A stretch of DNA of 64,000 bases, taken from positions 71,316,265-71,380,264 of the forward strand of contig OY776121.1 of the NCBI GenBank assembly GCA_963675135.1, read 5' to 3'. The position numbers were made by a program, and so were the translations under genes. Position 1 is the first letter of the stretch. Every line of letters begins with the position of its first letter. The stretch is from Galeopsis tetrahit (taxonomy: Eukaryota; Streptophyta; Magnoliopsida; Lamiales; Lamiaceae). Positions 33,381 to 45,027 of this stretch are shown piece by piece. The notes under the pieces are model-generated. The model was not told where the DNA came from. It worked only from the letters and a program-made list of their open reading frames with translations, and did not search any database.

Positions 33381-33556
33381 TTTTTTTTGAGAGGATGGGC
33401 GGGCATAAACAACGTGGCCCCTTCCTAACCATCCTAGAAGTTCAGCGCCATTTCAATCATGAGTAACAACTGAATTGTACGTAAAAACTGCTAGTCTATG
33501 TGCAATTAATCTTGTTTTCGCTTCGTGGGATGTAAGCGACATCGCACACGGTCTCC
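33381..33556 (-). mobile_element. LINE 3' tail with 19-bp duplication, unit 3 copy
   Basis: Target duplications at 33362-33380 and 33557-33575. The T run is shorter than in unit 1. Confidence 0.75.
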
Positions 33557-33806
33557 ATATATCCCACACCTAATTTAATTGAAGCCATGATTGAATGAGG
33601 ATGTCACCACTTTTGGTTTTGTTTCCAAATGCCACCTGCACCCAATTTTACACACAAAACATTGCAAAAATATGGGACTAAATTGGTACATTTAACTTTT
33701 TTGGGACCATTTAAAAAATGGTAGAAAGTTATGGGACTAAATTGACTTTTATCCAAAAAAATAATAATAACATTCTTGGATTAAATTTATGCTAGTATAT
33801 ATAAGT

Positions 33807-34141
33807 ATTTCCATGATCAACCGCTGCTACAAGGTGATAGCAAAAGTTTTGGGTCAAAGACTCTCTAAAGTCAATGGTAGCGTGATATCCGAGTCATAGA
33901 CAACCTTCATTCAGGGGCGCCAAATTCTAGATGGGGTATTAGTGCTCAACGAAATCATAGATGAGGCAAAAACCAAAAAGATTGAAAGACTTCTCTTCAA
34001 AATCGACTTCGCCAAGAAGTTTGATTCGATTGATTGAAATTTCTAAGATGATATGATGAAAAGTATGGATTTGGACCCAATCTGGCGTAAATGGATTCGA
34101 GAATGCATATCCTCCGCATCTGCCTTGGTCTTGGTTAATGG
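33807..34141 (+). pseudogene. LINE RT fragment, unit 3 copy
   Basis: Less eroded than unit 1: the catalytic-site motif is KIDFAKKFDS, with Asp retained. The stop after VISES is shared. Confidence 0.8.
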
Positions 34142-36553
34142 TGTAGAATAACAAGACTCTCAAAAGTGAGAGTTGAAAGTGTATTGAGAAGTATATATAG
34201 AGAAGTTACAAAGGAGGTTTAAAGGGTAGTTGTAACTAACATATTAACTACTAATTGTTAACTACTCTCTTTAACAATACTAACTACTAACTAATATTCC
34301 CCCTCAAGCGAAGCGGGAGTGAAGAGACGTTGAGCTTGTGCCGAAAAAATTCGAATAAGGGGCGAGTAAGACTCTTTGAAAAAATGTCGGCGAGTTGAAT
34401 CCGAGAGGGCACGAACTGAGTGATAAGGCGAGATGATGTGACAAGCTCGCGGATAAAATGATAGTCGATGTCAATCTGTTTAGCTCGTTTGTGAGCAACA
34501 TGATTTTAAGAGAGAAAAACGACGCTTTTGTTATCGCAAAGGAGCGTCGGGGTTGTTGAGGGCAGAGTGTTGAGCTCCCCAAGAAGCGAGCACAACCAAA
34601 CAATTTCCGAGGAAGTAGTTGCCACGGCACGATATTCTGACTCGCAGCTCGATCGGGAGACTGTTGGCTGCTTTTTGGCTGCCCACGAGATAAGATTCGA
34701 GCCGAGGAAAATAGCATAGCCAAAGGTGGAACGACGAGTGTCTAGGCATTGAGCCCAATCTGCGTCTAAGTAGGCGAGCAAGTTTGAGCGACCAGGAGAA
34801 AAGGTCAGGCCGAGATATGAAGTACTTTTAACATAGCAAAGAATGCGTTTTACGGCCTGAAAGTGGTCGACAGTTTGGTTTGCTTGAAACTGGCTCACAA
34901 TGTTGACTGCAAACGCGAGATCAGGGCGAGTGATTGTTAGATATTGAAGAGCCCCAACAAGCGAGCGAAGAAGAGTCGGATCAGAAAAGGGAGTGCCCTC
35001 CAAGCGAAGAATATCAAAGGTGGATAAAGGAGTGGCAACAGGTTTGGAGTCGAGCATGTTTGCCCGAGTGAGGATGTCAGTGGCGTATTTGGATTGACCG
35101 AGGAAGAGGCCGTGATCATGTAAGTGACCTCAAGGCCGAGGAAGTATGTTAGTCGACCAAGATCCTTGATAGCGAACTCTTTATTGATCCTGGAAGTAAG
35201 ACGAGTTATAAAGTTTGAATCATTTCCAGTGATGATGATATCATCAACAAAAACAAGGAGAAAAAGAGTAATACGACCTGACACGTAGATGAACATCGAG
35301 GTGTCAGATTTGCTCTCGGTGAAGCCAAGGGCGAGGAGAAAGTCACAAAAATGCTGGAACCATGCACGAGGTGCTTGTTTTAGGCCATAAAGGGCTTTGT
35401 TGAGTTTGCAGACATGATTAAGACGAAGAGGATCAACAAACCCAGGATCAACAAGACCAGGAAGAAAAACATTATTTACGTCTAGCTGATGAAGCGGCCA
35501 ATTGTTCATAACCGCAAGAGAGAGGATAACACGAACAATGGCTTATTTGATAACGAGACTGAAGGTGTGTTCGTAGTCGACACCAGGAACCTGAGTGAAA
35601 CCCTGAGCGACCAAACGAGCTTTATAGCGATTAATGGAGCCATCAGCGAGTAATTTTGTTCGATAAACCCATTTTGAACCAACTATGTTCGCATTTGTAG
35701 GAGGAGGAACAAGATCCCAAGTTTGATTTTTGTGAAGTGATTTAAGTTCATTGTCCATGGCAGATAACCAGTGAGGAGACTTTGCTGCCGAGGAGAAACT
35801 CTTTGGCTCAGAATTGGAATGGATGGCGGTGAGCAAAGAGTTGACAGTGACAAGGAAGGCATCAGGAGGATGTTTTATTTTGAAGATACCATCTTCAGAC
35901 CGTGTTCGCATGGAATGAGTAAGGGTGGAAGCTGGCCAAATGCGAGTAGGAGAAGTAGGAGGAGGAGCTCGCACGGGGCGAGGAGCTGGTCGAACAGTTG
36001 GGCGAGCAATCGGAGGAAGAGGATTAGGAGGGGTCGGCAGCAAGGGAGCCGGAGGAATGGTGTCAGGTTGAAGACATAACGAGCAAGGAGGGTCATTGGG
36101 GTCGCCAGGGCGATCAGATAAAGAGGAAAGAGGAGTTTCTGGTTGCGAGTTGTCAAAAACAGAGATGTCTAGAGAAGAAATGGCTGAGCGAGGACGATCA
36201 CCAGTGAAGGGAAAAGAAGTCTCATCAAAACGAGCATGGCGCGAGATGTAGATGCGGTGCGAGCAAGGATCAAGACAGCAAAAACCCTTATGACGCGAGC
36301 TGTAACCAAGAAAACACAAGGTAGACTACGAGGGGCAAATTTGTTAACAACTTAGTTGCGAAGACAAGGATACACACAGCAACCAAAGACACGAAAGTTC
36401 TCATAAGAAGGGAGGGGAGTAGAGAAGAGAATATCATAAGGGGTCTTGGTGTCTAGAATAGGGGTGGGGAGGCGATTAATGATATATACCGCAGTTCCAA
36501 AAGCTTCTACCCAAAACTTCGTGGGGACAGAGGAATGAAAGAGAAGAGTGTAA
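34142..36553 (-). pseudogene. Copia-1 remnant with 3' LTR, unit 3 copy (no MULE)
   Basis: LTR about 34142-34297. RNase H 34506-35057 (GALQYLTITRPDLAFAVNIV, LDADWAQC, WAAKKQPTVSRSSCESEYRA) keeps the 180 bp lost in units 1 and 2. RT lies at 34937-36319 in two frames with DVNNVFLPG, so the catalytic Asp is kept, but a stop interrupts VIK-AIV where units 1 and 2 read VIKSAIV. The integrase end is at 36352-36579. The element is dead but carries different lesions from units 1 and 2. Confidence 0.85.
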
Positions 36554-36985
36554 GAATCTGACCGACCTCTTCCCCACAAATTCGCCCAGCCATTCGTTCG
36601 GGTCCAACTTATTTAAAACTCTGGGAGACGGGAGCCTTTCCTCCTTTTGGAAATATAGATGGTTAGATGAGGTAAATTTACGTGAACTTTTTCCTTGATT
36701 ATTCTCTATCTGCACTAATAAAGAGGTTATGATTAGTGAATGGTTGAACGGTACTTAGAAATGGAATATAATATGGAGGAGAGAATTATTCATCTGGGAA
36801 GAAAACCTTGTCTTTCAATTACACTGCTTGTTGGATACTACTAATTTACAGGAGCACACCCTCCGATTCATGGAAATGGAAGCTGTCAAAAGATGGGAGG
36901 TACACATCCAAATCAGCATATGAAGGCCAACGGATGCGCCCACCATCACAGGCTCTTCAATATGATGCTCTGTTCGCTCTTCGAA
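36554..36985 (+). pseudogene. LINE ORF2 fragment, unit 3 copy
   Basis: Collinear with 4893-5324, closer in detail to the unit 1 long LINE (GRYTSKSAYEG, PPSQALQYDALFALR). Confidence 0.8.
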
Positions 36986-37490
36986 AAATCTGCATGAGAA
37001 ATCCTTTGGATAAAATCCTTGCTTAAATAGCTACATCTTTTCAGCCACAAACCTCCATGGACAGACACCTAAGGGCCTATCTCTCTCTTGCTGCCAATCT
37101 TGTAATTCACTCAAGATCAAACTTCCATTTCATTTGATAAAAGATAAACAACAAGGAGCTTTAGGTTCTTCATGTTCAAAGTATTGACCAAGTTGTGGAA
37201 ATCCTCAGTAAACCTCTCTCTGAGCAATTCTTCACTAGTTTTGCGGAAAAACCTGAAAGGAGTCCACAAGACCTAGCTCCCTTGAATTGAAGGGGCATGA
37301 TAAGTGATCTAGATTCCGTGCAATTGAGCACATGCAAGTGAAACCCTAGGTGCATGGATATAGTAATGCAGCTGATTACCACTCTTTTGTCTATATAAGA
37401 GCACCTACAAAAGAAAATGTATTCTGTATCCTGAAATGAAAAGCTTATTTCTAGCAATGTCTTTGTTTACTGTTCCATTGCATTTATTCA
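36986..37490 (+). pseudogene. Copia-2 RNase H end plus 3' LTR, unit 3 copy
   Basis: Coding remnant to 37297, LTR 37298-37490 (193 bp). Confidence 0.7.
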
Positions 37491-37970
37491 GGGTTAAAAT
37501 TCATTTTAGTCCTATATCTTTTACTTTTTCCGCGAAAGGTTATAAAAATGTTATGTTTTTCAAAGTAATCCATAACTCCATAATTGGTCCATTTAAAACC
37601 TAGACATGTTCATCTGATTAAAATCGGCGGTTACAGATTTGATCTGCCCGTTAAACTGTTTTTTTTTTTAAAGTTTGTTTTTCTCATTTTGGTCTCAAAA
37701 CCGGTGGTTACAGATTGGAAGGGATTCGTCCTATTCCAGTCATAAATTGGAAGCAATTCATCTGACTCTGACTCTGAATCCTTTTTTTTTTTTTTTGTAT
37801 TTTGCACGAAAAAAATCAAAATACAAATATTTCATACGCACGCACGCACACAGCGTAATACCATCTCAAATAACGTACATGTTTCGTGCGACGATAAAAA
37901 AAATCTTATTTCAACCAAAACGCGCCACTATATATATATATATATATATTACATATTCAGTAAATAACCA
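37491..37970. other. MITE-like left end, poly(T), (CGCA)n and dispersed motif
   Basis: Collinear with 5830-6293. It includes the site tctgcccgttaaactg, which in unit 4 is split by the CACTA transposon. Confidence 0.55.
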
Positions 37971-38434
37971 CCTTGTGGAGATTTATTTTGGCCATTTTGA
38001 GCTCCTGCAGTCTTCTGGCCATCTTTTTTTATTCGAATCTCCAGTGTCTTATTCTTCTCATCCTCCTGGTCTTGTACTTCTATTTGAATCTGGGGTGTCT
38101 TGTTCTTCTGATCTTTCTTATTAGATTTACTTGGCTTCTTTGTCTTGGATTTCAGATCTGGACGAGATCGTTTTGGCACCGGATTGCTACCAACAGCCTC
38201 CTCCTGTTAATCATATATATACCAATGTTAGAAACACCAAAAGGAAGGAGTCAAACACGTACAAGGAATATTAGTAGACATACGTCGTGAAATCTTTTTA
38301 AAGACTCTTTCAGACCAGGTAGATCAGCATCGTCATCATCATCATGATCATCTATCAGAATTCCTTGTGGAGATTTCTTTTGGCCATTTTGAGCTCCTGC
38401 AGCAGCCTTCTGGCCTTGTGGATGAGATTGTTCA
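37971..38434 (-). pseudogene. Resident-gene exon 1-2 fragment, unit 3 copy
   Basis: The exon 2 part is open from the acceptor to (TA)n (VPKRSRPDLKSKTKKPSKSN, IQIEVQDQEDEKNKTLEIR) and lacks the 14-bp deletion of units 1 and 2. It is still a fragment, with no start codon and no exons 3-5. Confidence 0.8.
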
Positions 38435-38575
38435 GCATTGTCTAATAACGTAAAGGGGTTAGAATCAATTATGCCATACCTATATAGATGATCTGCAAGA
38501 AAAATATTCAATGCAAGACATAAAGGGGTTAGAATCAATTATGTTGGTGCCAATTCCTTTTCAATGCTCCTTTTT

Positions 38576-39019
38576 TGATACCGTTTTACAGAGTAAAAGG
38601 GTAAATGATTAGAAAATTCACCACCTAAGGATAAGACGAACACCACCTTAAGGATAAGAATTTGGATATAAGCTCACCACTCAAAGGAATCCTCCTAAGA
38701 GATAAGAAACTTGCAAGAGAAAATGTTCAATATGAACAAATCTTATGAGATTAATTTTATATCTGAGTTATTCTCCAATTTTCGTTCATGGTTCTATTTA
38801 TACTTGGAACAACCCTCCAAGAATAGGAAAAGACATCAGAGTATATCAAAAGACTAATCTCAACTCTAATAATGACATATTAACCATACTTAAATACTAG
38901 ATTCAAATGATTAAATTAATGCTGAATAATTATACCAGATAATGGGTGACTCAGAAACGATGTTACGAGCTGCTACGATTTGTCGAATCATCAACCCAAG
39001 GTCGTTGGGACCTGCATCA
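38576..39019 (-). repeat. Gypsy 3' LTR
   Basis: On the plus strand it runs from tgataccgtttt to ggacctgcatca. The last 36 codons of the coding frame lie inside it. Confidence 0.95.
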
Positions 39020-41664
39020 TTCTCCCCTGGTTGGACAGGACTCGCCCTCGAGTCTAAGGGATCGTCTTCTTCATATGGCGAAAGGTCTGAAACATTGAAG
39101 GTAGCAGACACTCCATAATCCCCAGGAAGGTCCACCTTATATGCATTGTCATTTATCCTTTTCTCAATTCTAAAAGGACCATCTGCGCGAGGTTGAAGTT
39201 TTGGATACTTCCTATTGGGAAATCGTTCTTTACGAAGATGAATCCAAACCAAGTCACCTTCTTTAAACACAACCTGCTTCCTGTGTTTGTTAGCTTGGTT
39301 CTTGTACTTCTCAGTTTGTTTCAAAATCTTCCTTCTTACCTCCCCATGAATTTCCTTGATGTAAATAGCTCTATCATTGGCATCCCCGCTGAAATGGTTA
39401 TCAACAGGAATAGGACTTAAATCCAAAGGGGTGATTGGATTTAAACCATAAACTGCTTCAAAAGGGGAATAACCTGTAGTTTGGCTTATTGATCGATTGT
39501 AGGCAAACTCAGCATGAGGCAATAAATTTTCCCACTCCCGGATATTCTTCTTCACCAAGCTCCTCAACAAAGCCCCCAAGGATCTGTTAACAACTTCTGT
39601 TTGTCCATCCGTTTGCGGATGATGTGATGAACTAAATTGAAGTTTAGTGCCCAACCTTTTCCAAAGAGTTCTCCAAAAATGACTAAGGAACTTCGAATCT
39701 CTATCGGAGGTGATTGACTTTGGAATACCATGTAATTTGACTATTTCCTTAAAGTAGAGATCAGCAACATTAGTAGCATCCATCGTCTTATTACAAGAAA
39801 CAAAATGCGCCATTTTAGAGAATCTGTCCACCACCACCATAACTGAGTCTCTACCTCTTTGAGTTCTCGGAAGTCCCACAATAAAATCCATACTCACATC
39901 CTCCCACGGGGCCGTCGGAATTGGGAGAGGAGTGTATAACCCCGTGTTGCTTCCATGCATCTTTGCCTTGTGACAAGTAACACATCTCTTCACAATCTTT
40001 TCAACATCATTTACAATCTTAGGCCAGTGGAACCTGTCTTGGATCAACATTAAGGTTTTAACTCGCCCAAAATGACCAGCAAGTCCTCCACCATGAGCTT
40101 CACGAATTATGCTTTCTCGAAGTGAACATCTCGGTATGCAAAGTTGTTTACCTCGAAACAGGTATCCGTCTTGAATAAGAAATTGGTTCTTTGTTCCTGC
40201 TTGGCAAGCCTTCCAACGATCACTAAAATCGAAATCGGTTTCGTAAAGAGTTTTAATGATCTCAAAACCAACCACCATAGACTGCATAGTATTCAATAAG
40301 GCATGTCTCTCTAAACACTTCTTTGATACTTTCACTCCAGTTCCATTCTGAAACCATTGGATTTTATACGGACGAGGATGAATTTCAGATTTCAGCTTAA
40401 GTTTAGTTACCATCTCTTCAGCTATCATATTTGTGCAGCTTCCGCTATCAATGATAACGTTGCACACCTTTCCATGACTGGTGCATCTGGTTCGAAAAAT
40501 ATTCTCCCGTAACCATGATTCATCATTTCCTTGGATCACATTGAGGCTTCTTCGAATTACCAATGACTCTCCTTCATCGGCATATTCAGTGACTTCATCA
40601 AATTGCTCCCCTTCATTATTTATCTCCACATCATCTTCTCCAGTTTCATCTTCAATAATGGCAACCACTCTTCTATTTGGACAATCAGAAGCAATATGAC
40701 CATAACCTTGGCATTTGAAACACTTTCTGGTAGAATTAGTGTTTGAGGTTTTCTGCCTCGTTCCCGCGTCTCCTTTGTATTCACTCCTTTGACTAGTTGT
40801 TCCCTTGGGCACAAACTTGTTCAAATTAGGAGTAGTACTCCCCTGGTTAGAAGAACCTGCTTTCGTGGTTGTTTTTGCTGCATACCTTGCATTTTGTTGT
40901 TCAATGGTGACAGCAAGCTTTCTAATATCATTAAAACTCCAAAATGGCTGCAATCTAATTGCATCAGCAATCTCCCTCTTCAATCCTCCCATGAACCGTG
41001 CAACAGTTTGTTCTTCTGGTTCTTGTATATCACATTTGAGCATTAAATACTCAAATTCTCTAATATAATCTTCCACAGACAGGTTGTATTGCTTAAAATT
41101 ATAGAACTTCGAGTAATTTTCTTGTCTATAATTTTCAGAGAGAAATCTGCCCTTCAACTCCCGTTTCATTTTCTCCCAAGTTTGGATAGGCTTTCTCCCA
41201 TGTCTAATCCTCTCCCTTTTAAGATTCTCCCACCAAAGAGATGCATAACTTTTCAGTTTGATTGCAATTAACTTCACTTTTCTTTCCTCAGAATACTCTT
41301 TAAATTCAAAAATTCTTTCAACAGTATATAACCAATCAAGAAAAACATCACCTTGCATTTTTCCATCGAACTCTGGAATGTCAACCTTTACATCGGCCTC
41401 ATACTTTCTGGGCTGCCTTCTTTGTCTCTGGTTACTGAGATTATCATCGCTTGATTCACCTTCTTCAGCAAATGGATTTTGAAAATTCGCATCACCATAT
41501 GTTGCTTGTTGGTTCCTCGGTTGATTGAGATTTTGTTGTTGTTGAAGTTGTCTTTGCAACAATTCCACAGTTCTTCTTAACTCGTCCAATTCGATATCAC
41601 GTAGGTCTCTTTGACGACCAACAGGATCATCAACATCTGGAGCGTTCCTTCTACGACCAGCCAT
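38911..41664 (-). CDS. Gag-protease-integrase polyprotein without reverse transcriptase (917 aa)
   Basis: One uninterrupted frame. Gag occupies residues ~1-300 (WLYTVERIFEFKEYSEERKV, FMGGLKREIADAIRL). A CCHC zinc knuckle starts at about residue 315 (CFKCQGYGHIASDC), and the retropepsin DSG is at about 406 (NVIIDSGSCTNMI). Near residue 450 the frame passes from the protease region (VKVSKKCLE) straight to the very end of RNase H (RHALLNTMQSMVVGFEIIKT), so the whole RT and most of RNase H are missing in frame. Integrase follows: an HHCC zinc region (EAHGGGLAGHF, CVTCHKAK), then D593, D654 and E690, a perfect DD35E spacing, then the C-terminal domain (GPFRIEKRINDNAYKVDLP). The frame crosses the polypurine tract into the LTR, as reported for CRM-type chromoviruses; I cannot confirm the clade. 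The ATG lies 12 nt past the primer site. Confidence 0.9.
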   Translation of the reverse strand: MAGRRRNAPDVDDPVGRQRDLRDIELDELRRTVELLQRQLQQQQNLNQPRNQQATYGDANFQNPFAEEGESSDDNLSNQRQRRQPRKYEADVKVDIPEFDGKMQGDVFLDWLYTVERIFEFKEYSEERKVKLIAIKLKSYASLWWENLKRERIRHGRKPIQTWEKMKRELKGRFLSENYRQENYSKFYNFKQYNLSVEDYIREFEYLMLKCDIQEPEEQTVARFMGGLKREIADAIRLQPFWSFNDIRKLAVTIEQQNARYAAKTTTKAGSSNQGSTTPNLNKFVPKGTTSQRSEYKGDAGTRQKTSNTNSTRKCFKCQGYGHIASDCPNRRVVAIIEDETGEDDVEINNEGEQFDEVTEYADEGESLVIRRSLNVIQGNDESWLRENIFRTRCTSHGKVCNVIIDSGSCTNMIAEEMVTKLKLKSEIHPRPYKIQWFQNGTGVKVSKKCLERHALLNTMQSMVVGFEIIKTLYETDFDFSDRWKACQAGTKNQFLIQDGYLFRGKQLCIPRCSLRESIIREAHGGGLAGHFGRVKTLMLIQDRFHWPKIVNDVEKIVKRCVTCHKAKMHGSNTGLYTPLPIPTAPWEDVSMDFIVGLPRTQRGRDSVMVVVDRFSKMAHFVSCNKTMDATNVADLYFKEIVKLHGIPKSITSDRDSKFLSHFWRTLWKRLGTKLQFSSSHHPQTDGQTEVVNRSLGALLRSLVKKNIREWENLLPHAEFAYNRSISQTTGYSPFEAVYGLNPITPLDLSPIPVDNHFSGDANDRAIYIKEIHGEVRRKILKQTEKYKNQANKHRKQVVFKEGDLVWIHLRKERFPNRKYPKLQPRADGPFRIEKRINDNAYKVDLPGDYGVSATFNVSDLSPYEEDDPLDSRASPVQPGENDAGPNDLGLMIRQIVAARNIVSESPIIWYNYSALI
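39020..39031 (-). promoter_or_regulatory. Gypsy polypurine tract
   Basis: The minus strand reads ccaggggagaa directly before the 3' LTR. It is also coding, as part of QPGEND. Confidence 0.8.
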
Positions 41665-41675
41665 TGATAACTACG

Positions 41676-41687
41676 GCTCTGATACCA
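41676..41687 (-). promoter_or_regulatory. Gypsy primer-binding site (initiator Met-tRNA)
   Basis: The minus strand reads TGGTATCAGAGC two bases inside the 5' LTR, the standard complement of the plant initiator Met-tRNA 3' end. Confidence 0.93.
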
Positions 41688-41689
41688 CC

Positions 41690-42133
41690 TGATACCGTTT
41701 TACAGAGTAAAAGGGTAAATGATTAGAAAATTCACCACCTAAGGATAAGACGAACACCACCTTAAGGATAAGAATTTGGATATAAGCTCACCACTCAAAG
41801 GAATCCTCCTAAGAGATAAGAAACTTGCAAGAGAAAATGTTCAATATGAACAAATCTTATGAGATTAATTTTATATCTGAGTTATTCTCCAATTTTCGTT
41901 CATGGTTCTATTTATACTTGGAACAACCCTCCAAGAATAGGAAAAGACATCAGAGTATATCAAAAGACTAATCTCAACTCTAATAATGACATATTAACCA
42001 TACTTAAATACTAGATTCAAATGATTAAATTAATGCTGAATAATTATACCAGATAATGGGTGACTCAGAAACGATGTTACGAGCTGCTACGATTTGTCGA
42101 ATCATCAACCCAAGGTCGTTGGGACCTGCATCA
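41690..42133 (-). repeat. Gypsy 5' LTR
   Basis: Same length and, by eye, the same sequence as the 3' LTR. It should hold the promoter: the minus-strand complement of ctatttatac near 41910 is TATA-like. Confidence 0.95.
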
Positions 42134-42637
42134 TTTTTTTTTTTTTTTTGAACAGCAAGGGGTACTGCTTCCCGAATACAAGAGACACAAACTCAGCGAT
42201 TACGAACCAGACCCAAACAAGCACGTGCGGAATATAATATAAATACAAATATTTCATGCGCACGCACGCACACAGTGTAATACCGTCTCAAATAACGTAC
42301 ATGTTTTGTGCGACGATAAACAAAATCTATTTCAACCAAAACGTGACATGCTATATATATATATATATATATTACATATTCAGTAAATAGCCACCTTGAG
42401 CTACTTACGGCACTAGATCCCAAATTTAGATTGTTTCTTATTGTCATGATTTATATTACATATTTTAGGGAAAATAATTGTTTGCATCTCTTTCCTAAAA
42501 TTAATTACATCATAAAAAGAACAAGATTAATGATTGGATCTGCCGATAAAATTCTCTTCTATAACTTAATGCAAGCCATGAGATATTAAATTTTAAGAAA
42601 ACAGCAAAAGGAAAACAAAAAACAAAAACAAGCATAA
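42134..42637. repeat. Poly(T)-headed tail, dispersed motif and (TA)n, unit 3
   Basis: Resumes the sequence interrupted by the gypsy element and is collinear with 6890-7375. Confidence 0.5.
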
Positions 42638-42856
42638 TTTTTTCTTTTTTTGGACAGCAAAAATGATATATTGATTAATGGGAGTACCAGTGGTACTCAA
42701 AAAGGGGAACAAGCACATGCAGTTAAAGAATTGTAGAAGAGAGGGGACTTAAGGTAGCAACTATAGCAGCCCCCATTACATGCAAACTAGTCTACCAGTG
42801 TATGTGCAATCTTGTTTTCGCTTTGTGGGACGTAAGCGATATCGCACACGATCTCC
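42638..42856 (-). mobile_element. LINE 3' end, unit 3 copy
   Basis: Same RNase H C-terminal coding remnant and 3' UTR as unit 1. Confidence 0.6.
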
Positions 42857-43203
42857 ATATATCCCACACCTAATTTAATTGAAGCCATGATTGCCTGGAT
42901 GTCACCACTTTTGGTTTTGTTTCCAAATGAATCACCTGCACCCAATTTTACACACAAAATATTGCAAAACAATTCTTTTATCATTTCATTTAATATTATA
43001 CTTACATAAATTTAAATTTCACATGTAATCAAGGCAGCTGGAGATAAAATTAATAACATTCAAATAGTGTGTACATAAATTGAAAGAGAAATATCAAGTT
43101 AAATAACTGAAATAAAAACATTGCAGAGTCTGTACGTTCATCATGCATAAATATGCAGTTTAATTTCAACATAATTAAAGCATCACTTCCAAGAAATTAA
43201 TTC

Positions 43204-45027
43204 TCATTCCTCATGAGCAGGAACAACTTCAAGGCAAACACGATCGTTCCAGGGACGAAATGCTCCTTTGCGAGTCAAGTTCTGAACAACATCACGAGTC
43301 AAATTCAAAAAATTCATACGCTGTGATTTGCAAGGATATATAACTAATAAACTCATCAATTTAATTATATAAAACCTAAAATGATATATGCACCACAGCT
43401 TGATCAATCAGAAATGAAAAAAGTTTGCAATAACAATGCACATTTCATTTCTTAAAATAGATAAAGCTTCACCTAAAAAATTGATCATTATCATGATTTG
43501 CTAAATAGTTTATATGATGCGTATCAAATTCAGAAGGAAAATAGATATATATTTACCAACCTGGAGCCAAAAGAAAAAATTACGGAGAACTGCCAATTGT
43601 TTTTCTGGTTTACGTCGGGATTGCAGTACTGTATTAAGATCTGCATTCAGTGAAGGATATGTTAGCGTGCCCAAGAATACTTTATTAAAATCCCCAAGGC
43701 TCCGGACTATTTAGTGAACACACAAGGAAGATGTAGTGTTCCATTTTATATTTCACTATATATTTACATTATGCATAATACGTTTACGCTTGAATTTCAG
43801 ATAATAATAATACGCGACAAACATGAATTTAGGCTTGACGAACCTTCATGGTGATGAAGGTAAGATCCAGCTTTGATTGCCTCCTTAAGCCTGTCATACT
43901 CCTCCATGTCAAATGGTTTTCTAAGAACCTTTAAGACATCATTTCTAAAGACAGCGTTCTCGGCATCATCATCATCTAGGATTTCCACTTCAGGATTCTC
44001 AGAGATGACACTCACACCCTTGTCTTTTGGACGTGGTTGAGATGGAGCAGCCCGTTTTGACACGGGATTACTGGTACCTGCAGCCTTCTGGCCTTCTATT
44101 TTTATTCGAATCTCCAGTGTCTTATTCTTCTCATCCTCCTGGCCTTGTACTTCTAATTTGTTCTTCTGATCTTTCTTATTAGATTTACTTGGCTTCTTTG
44201 TCTTGGATTTCAGATCTGGATGAGATCGTTTTGGCACCGGATTGCTCCCACCAGCCTCCTCCTGTTAATCATATATATACCAATGTTAGAAAGACGAAAA
44301 GGAAGGAGCCAGACACGTACAAGGAATATTATAGTAGACATACGTCGTGAAATCTTTTTAAAGGCTCTTTCAGACCAGGTAGATCAGCGTCGTCATCATC
44401 ATCATGATCTATCAGAATTCCTTGTGGAGATTTCTTTTGGCCATTTTGAGCTCCTGCAGCAGCCTTCTGGCCTTCTATTTTTATCCGAATCTCCAGTGTC
44501 TTATTCTTCTCACTGGTACCATCCTCCTCTATTTGAATCTCGGGTGCCTTGTTCTTCTGATCTTTCTTATTAGATTTCCTTGGCTTCTTTGTCTTGGATT
44601 TCAGATCTGGACGAGATCGTTTTGGCACCAGATTGCTCCCACCAGCCTCCTCCTGTTAATCATATACCAGATATTAGAAAGACCAAAAGGAAGGAGCCAG
44701 ACACGTACAAGGAATATTAATTAGTAGACATACGTCGTGAAATCTTTTTAAAGGCTCTTTCAGACCAGGCAGATCAGCGTCGTCATCATCATCATCTATC
44801 AGAATTACTTGTGGGGATTTCTTTTGGCCATTTTGAGCTCCTGCAACCTTCTGGCCTTGTGGATGAGATTGTTCAGCATTGTCTAATATAAGGCGCATAA
44901 TTTTACCGTAGCTACCACCTAACTCGTTCTCATTCATAAATCGTTTCATATCATCTATTTCCATTTTCAACGATTCCCTCTTACTTCCATTTCTTTTTAA
45001 ATCGGACACAGCATCCCATTCTGCCAT
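43204..45027 (-). CDS. Resident five-exon gene, unit 3 copy (427 aa, intact)
   Basis: Exons on the minus strand: 45027-44734, 44652-44344, 44261-43844, 43706-43561 and 43320-43204. All splice sites are GT-AG, and the frame is open to the TGA at 43204. The product differs from unit 1 by the longer acidic run in exon 1, KAAGTSN and KAGSYL in exon 3, and RNFFFWLQ for RGFFFWLQ in exon 4. It differs from the broken unit 2 copy mainly at the two disabling sites. A deletion upstream (see 45028-46423) removed the leader exon's splice donor seen in units 1 and 2, so expression of this copy is doubtful even though the coding part is whole. Confidence 0.72.

Larger units (their letters stand above)
38576..42133 (-). 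mobile_element. Complete short Ty3/gypsy LTR retrotransposon, 3558 bp, RT-deleted
   Basis: Two 444-bp LTRs, a tRNA-Met primer site and a polypurine tract enclose one long frame. It inserted in a poly(T) run (ttttt on both sides) that units 1, 2 and 4 keep intact, for example at 61800. The two LTRs look identical by eye, so the insertion is recent. It is private to unit 3, hence younger than the duplications. It can only have moved with reverse transcriptase supplied by another element. Confidence 0.95.

Noticed and set aside
34304..34723. 139-codon minus-strand frame over the copia 3' end in units 3 and 4
   Set aside because: It overlaps the RNase H frame (34506-35057), which carries the real motifs, and this frame has none.
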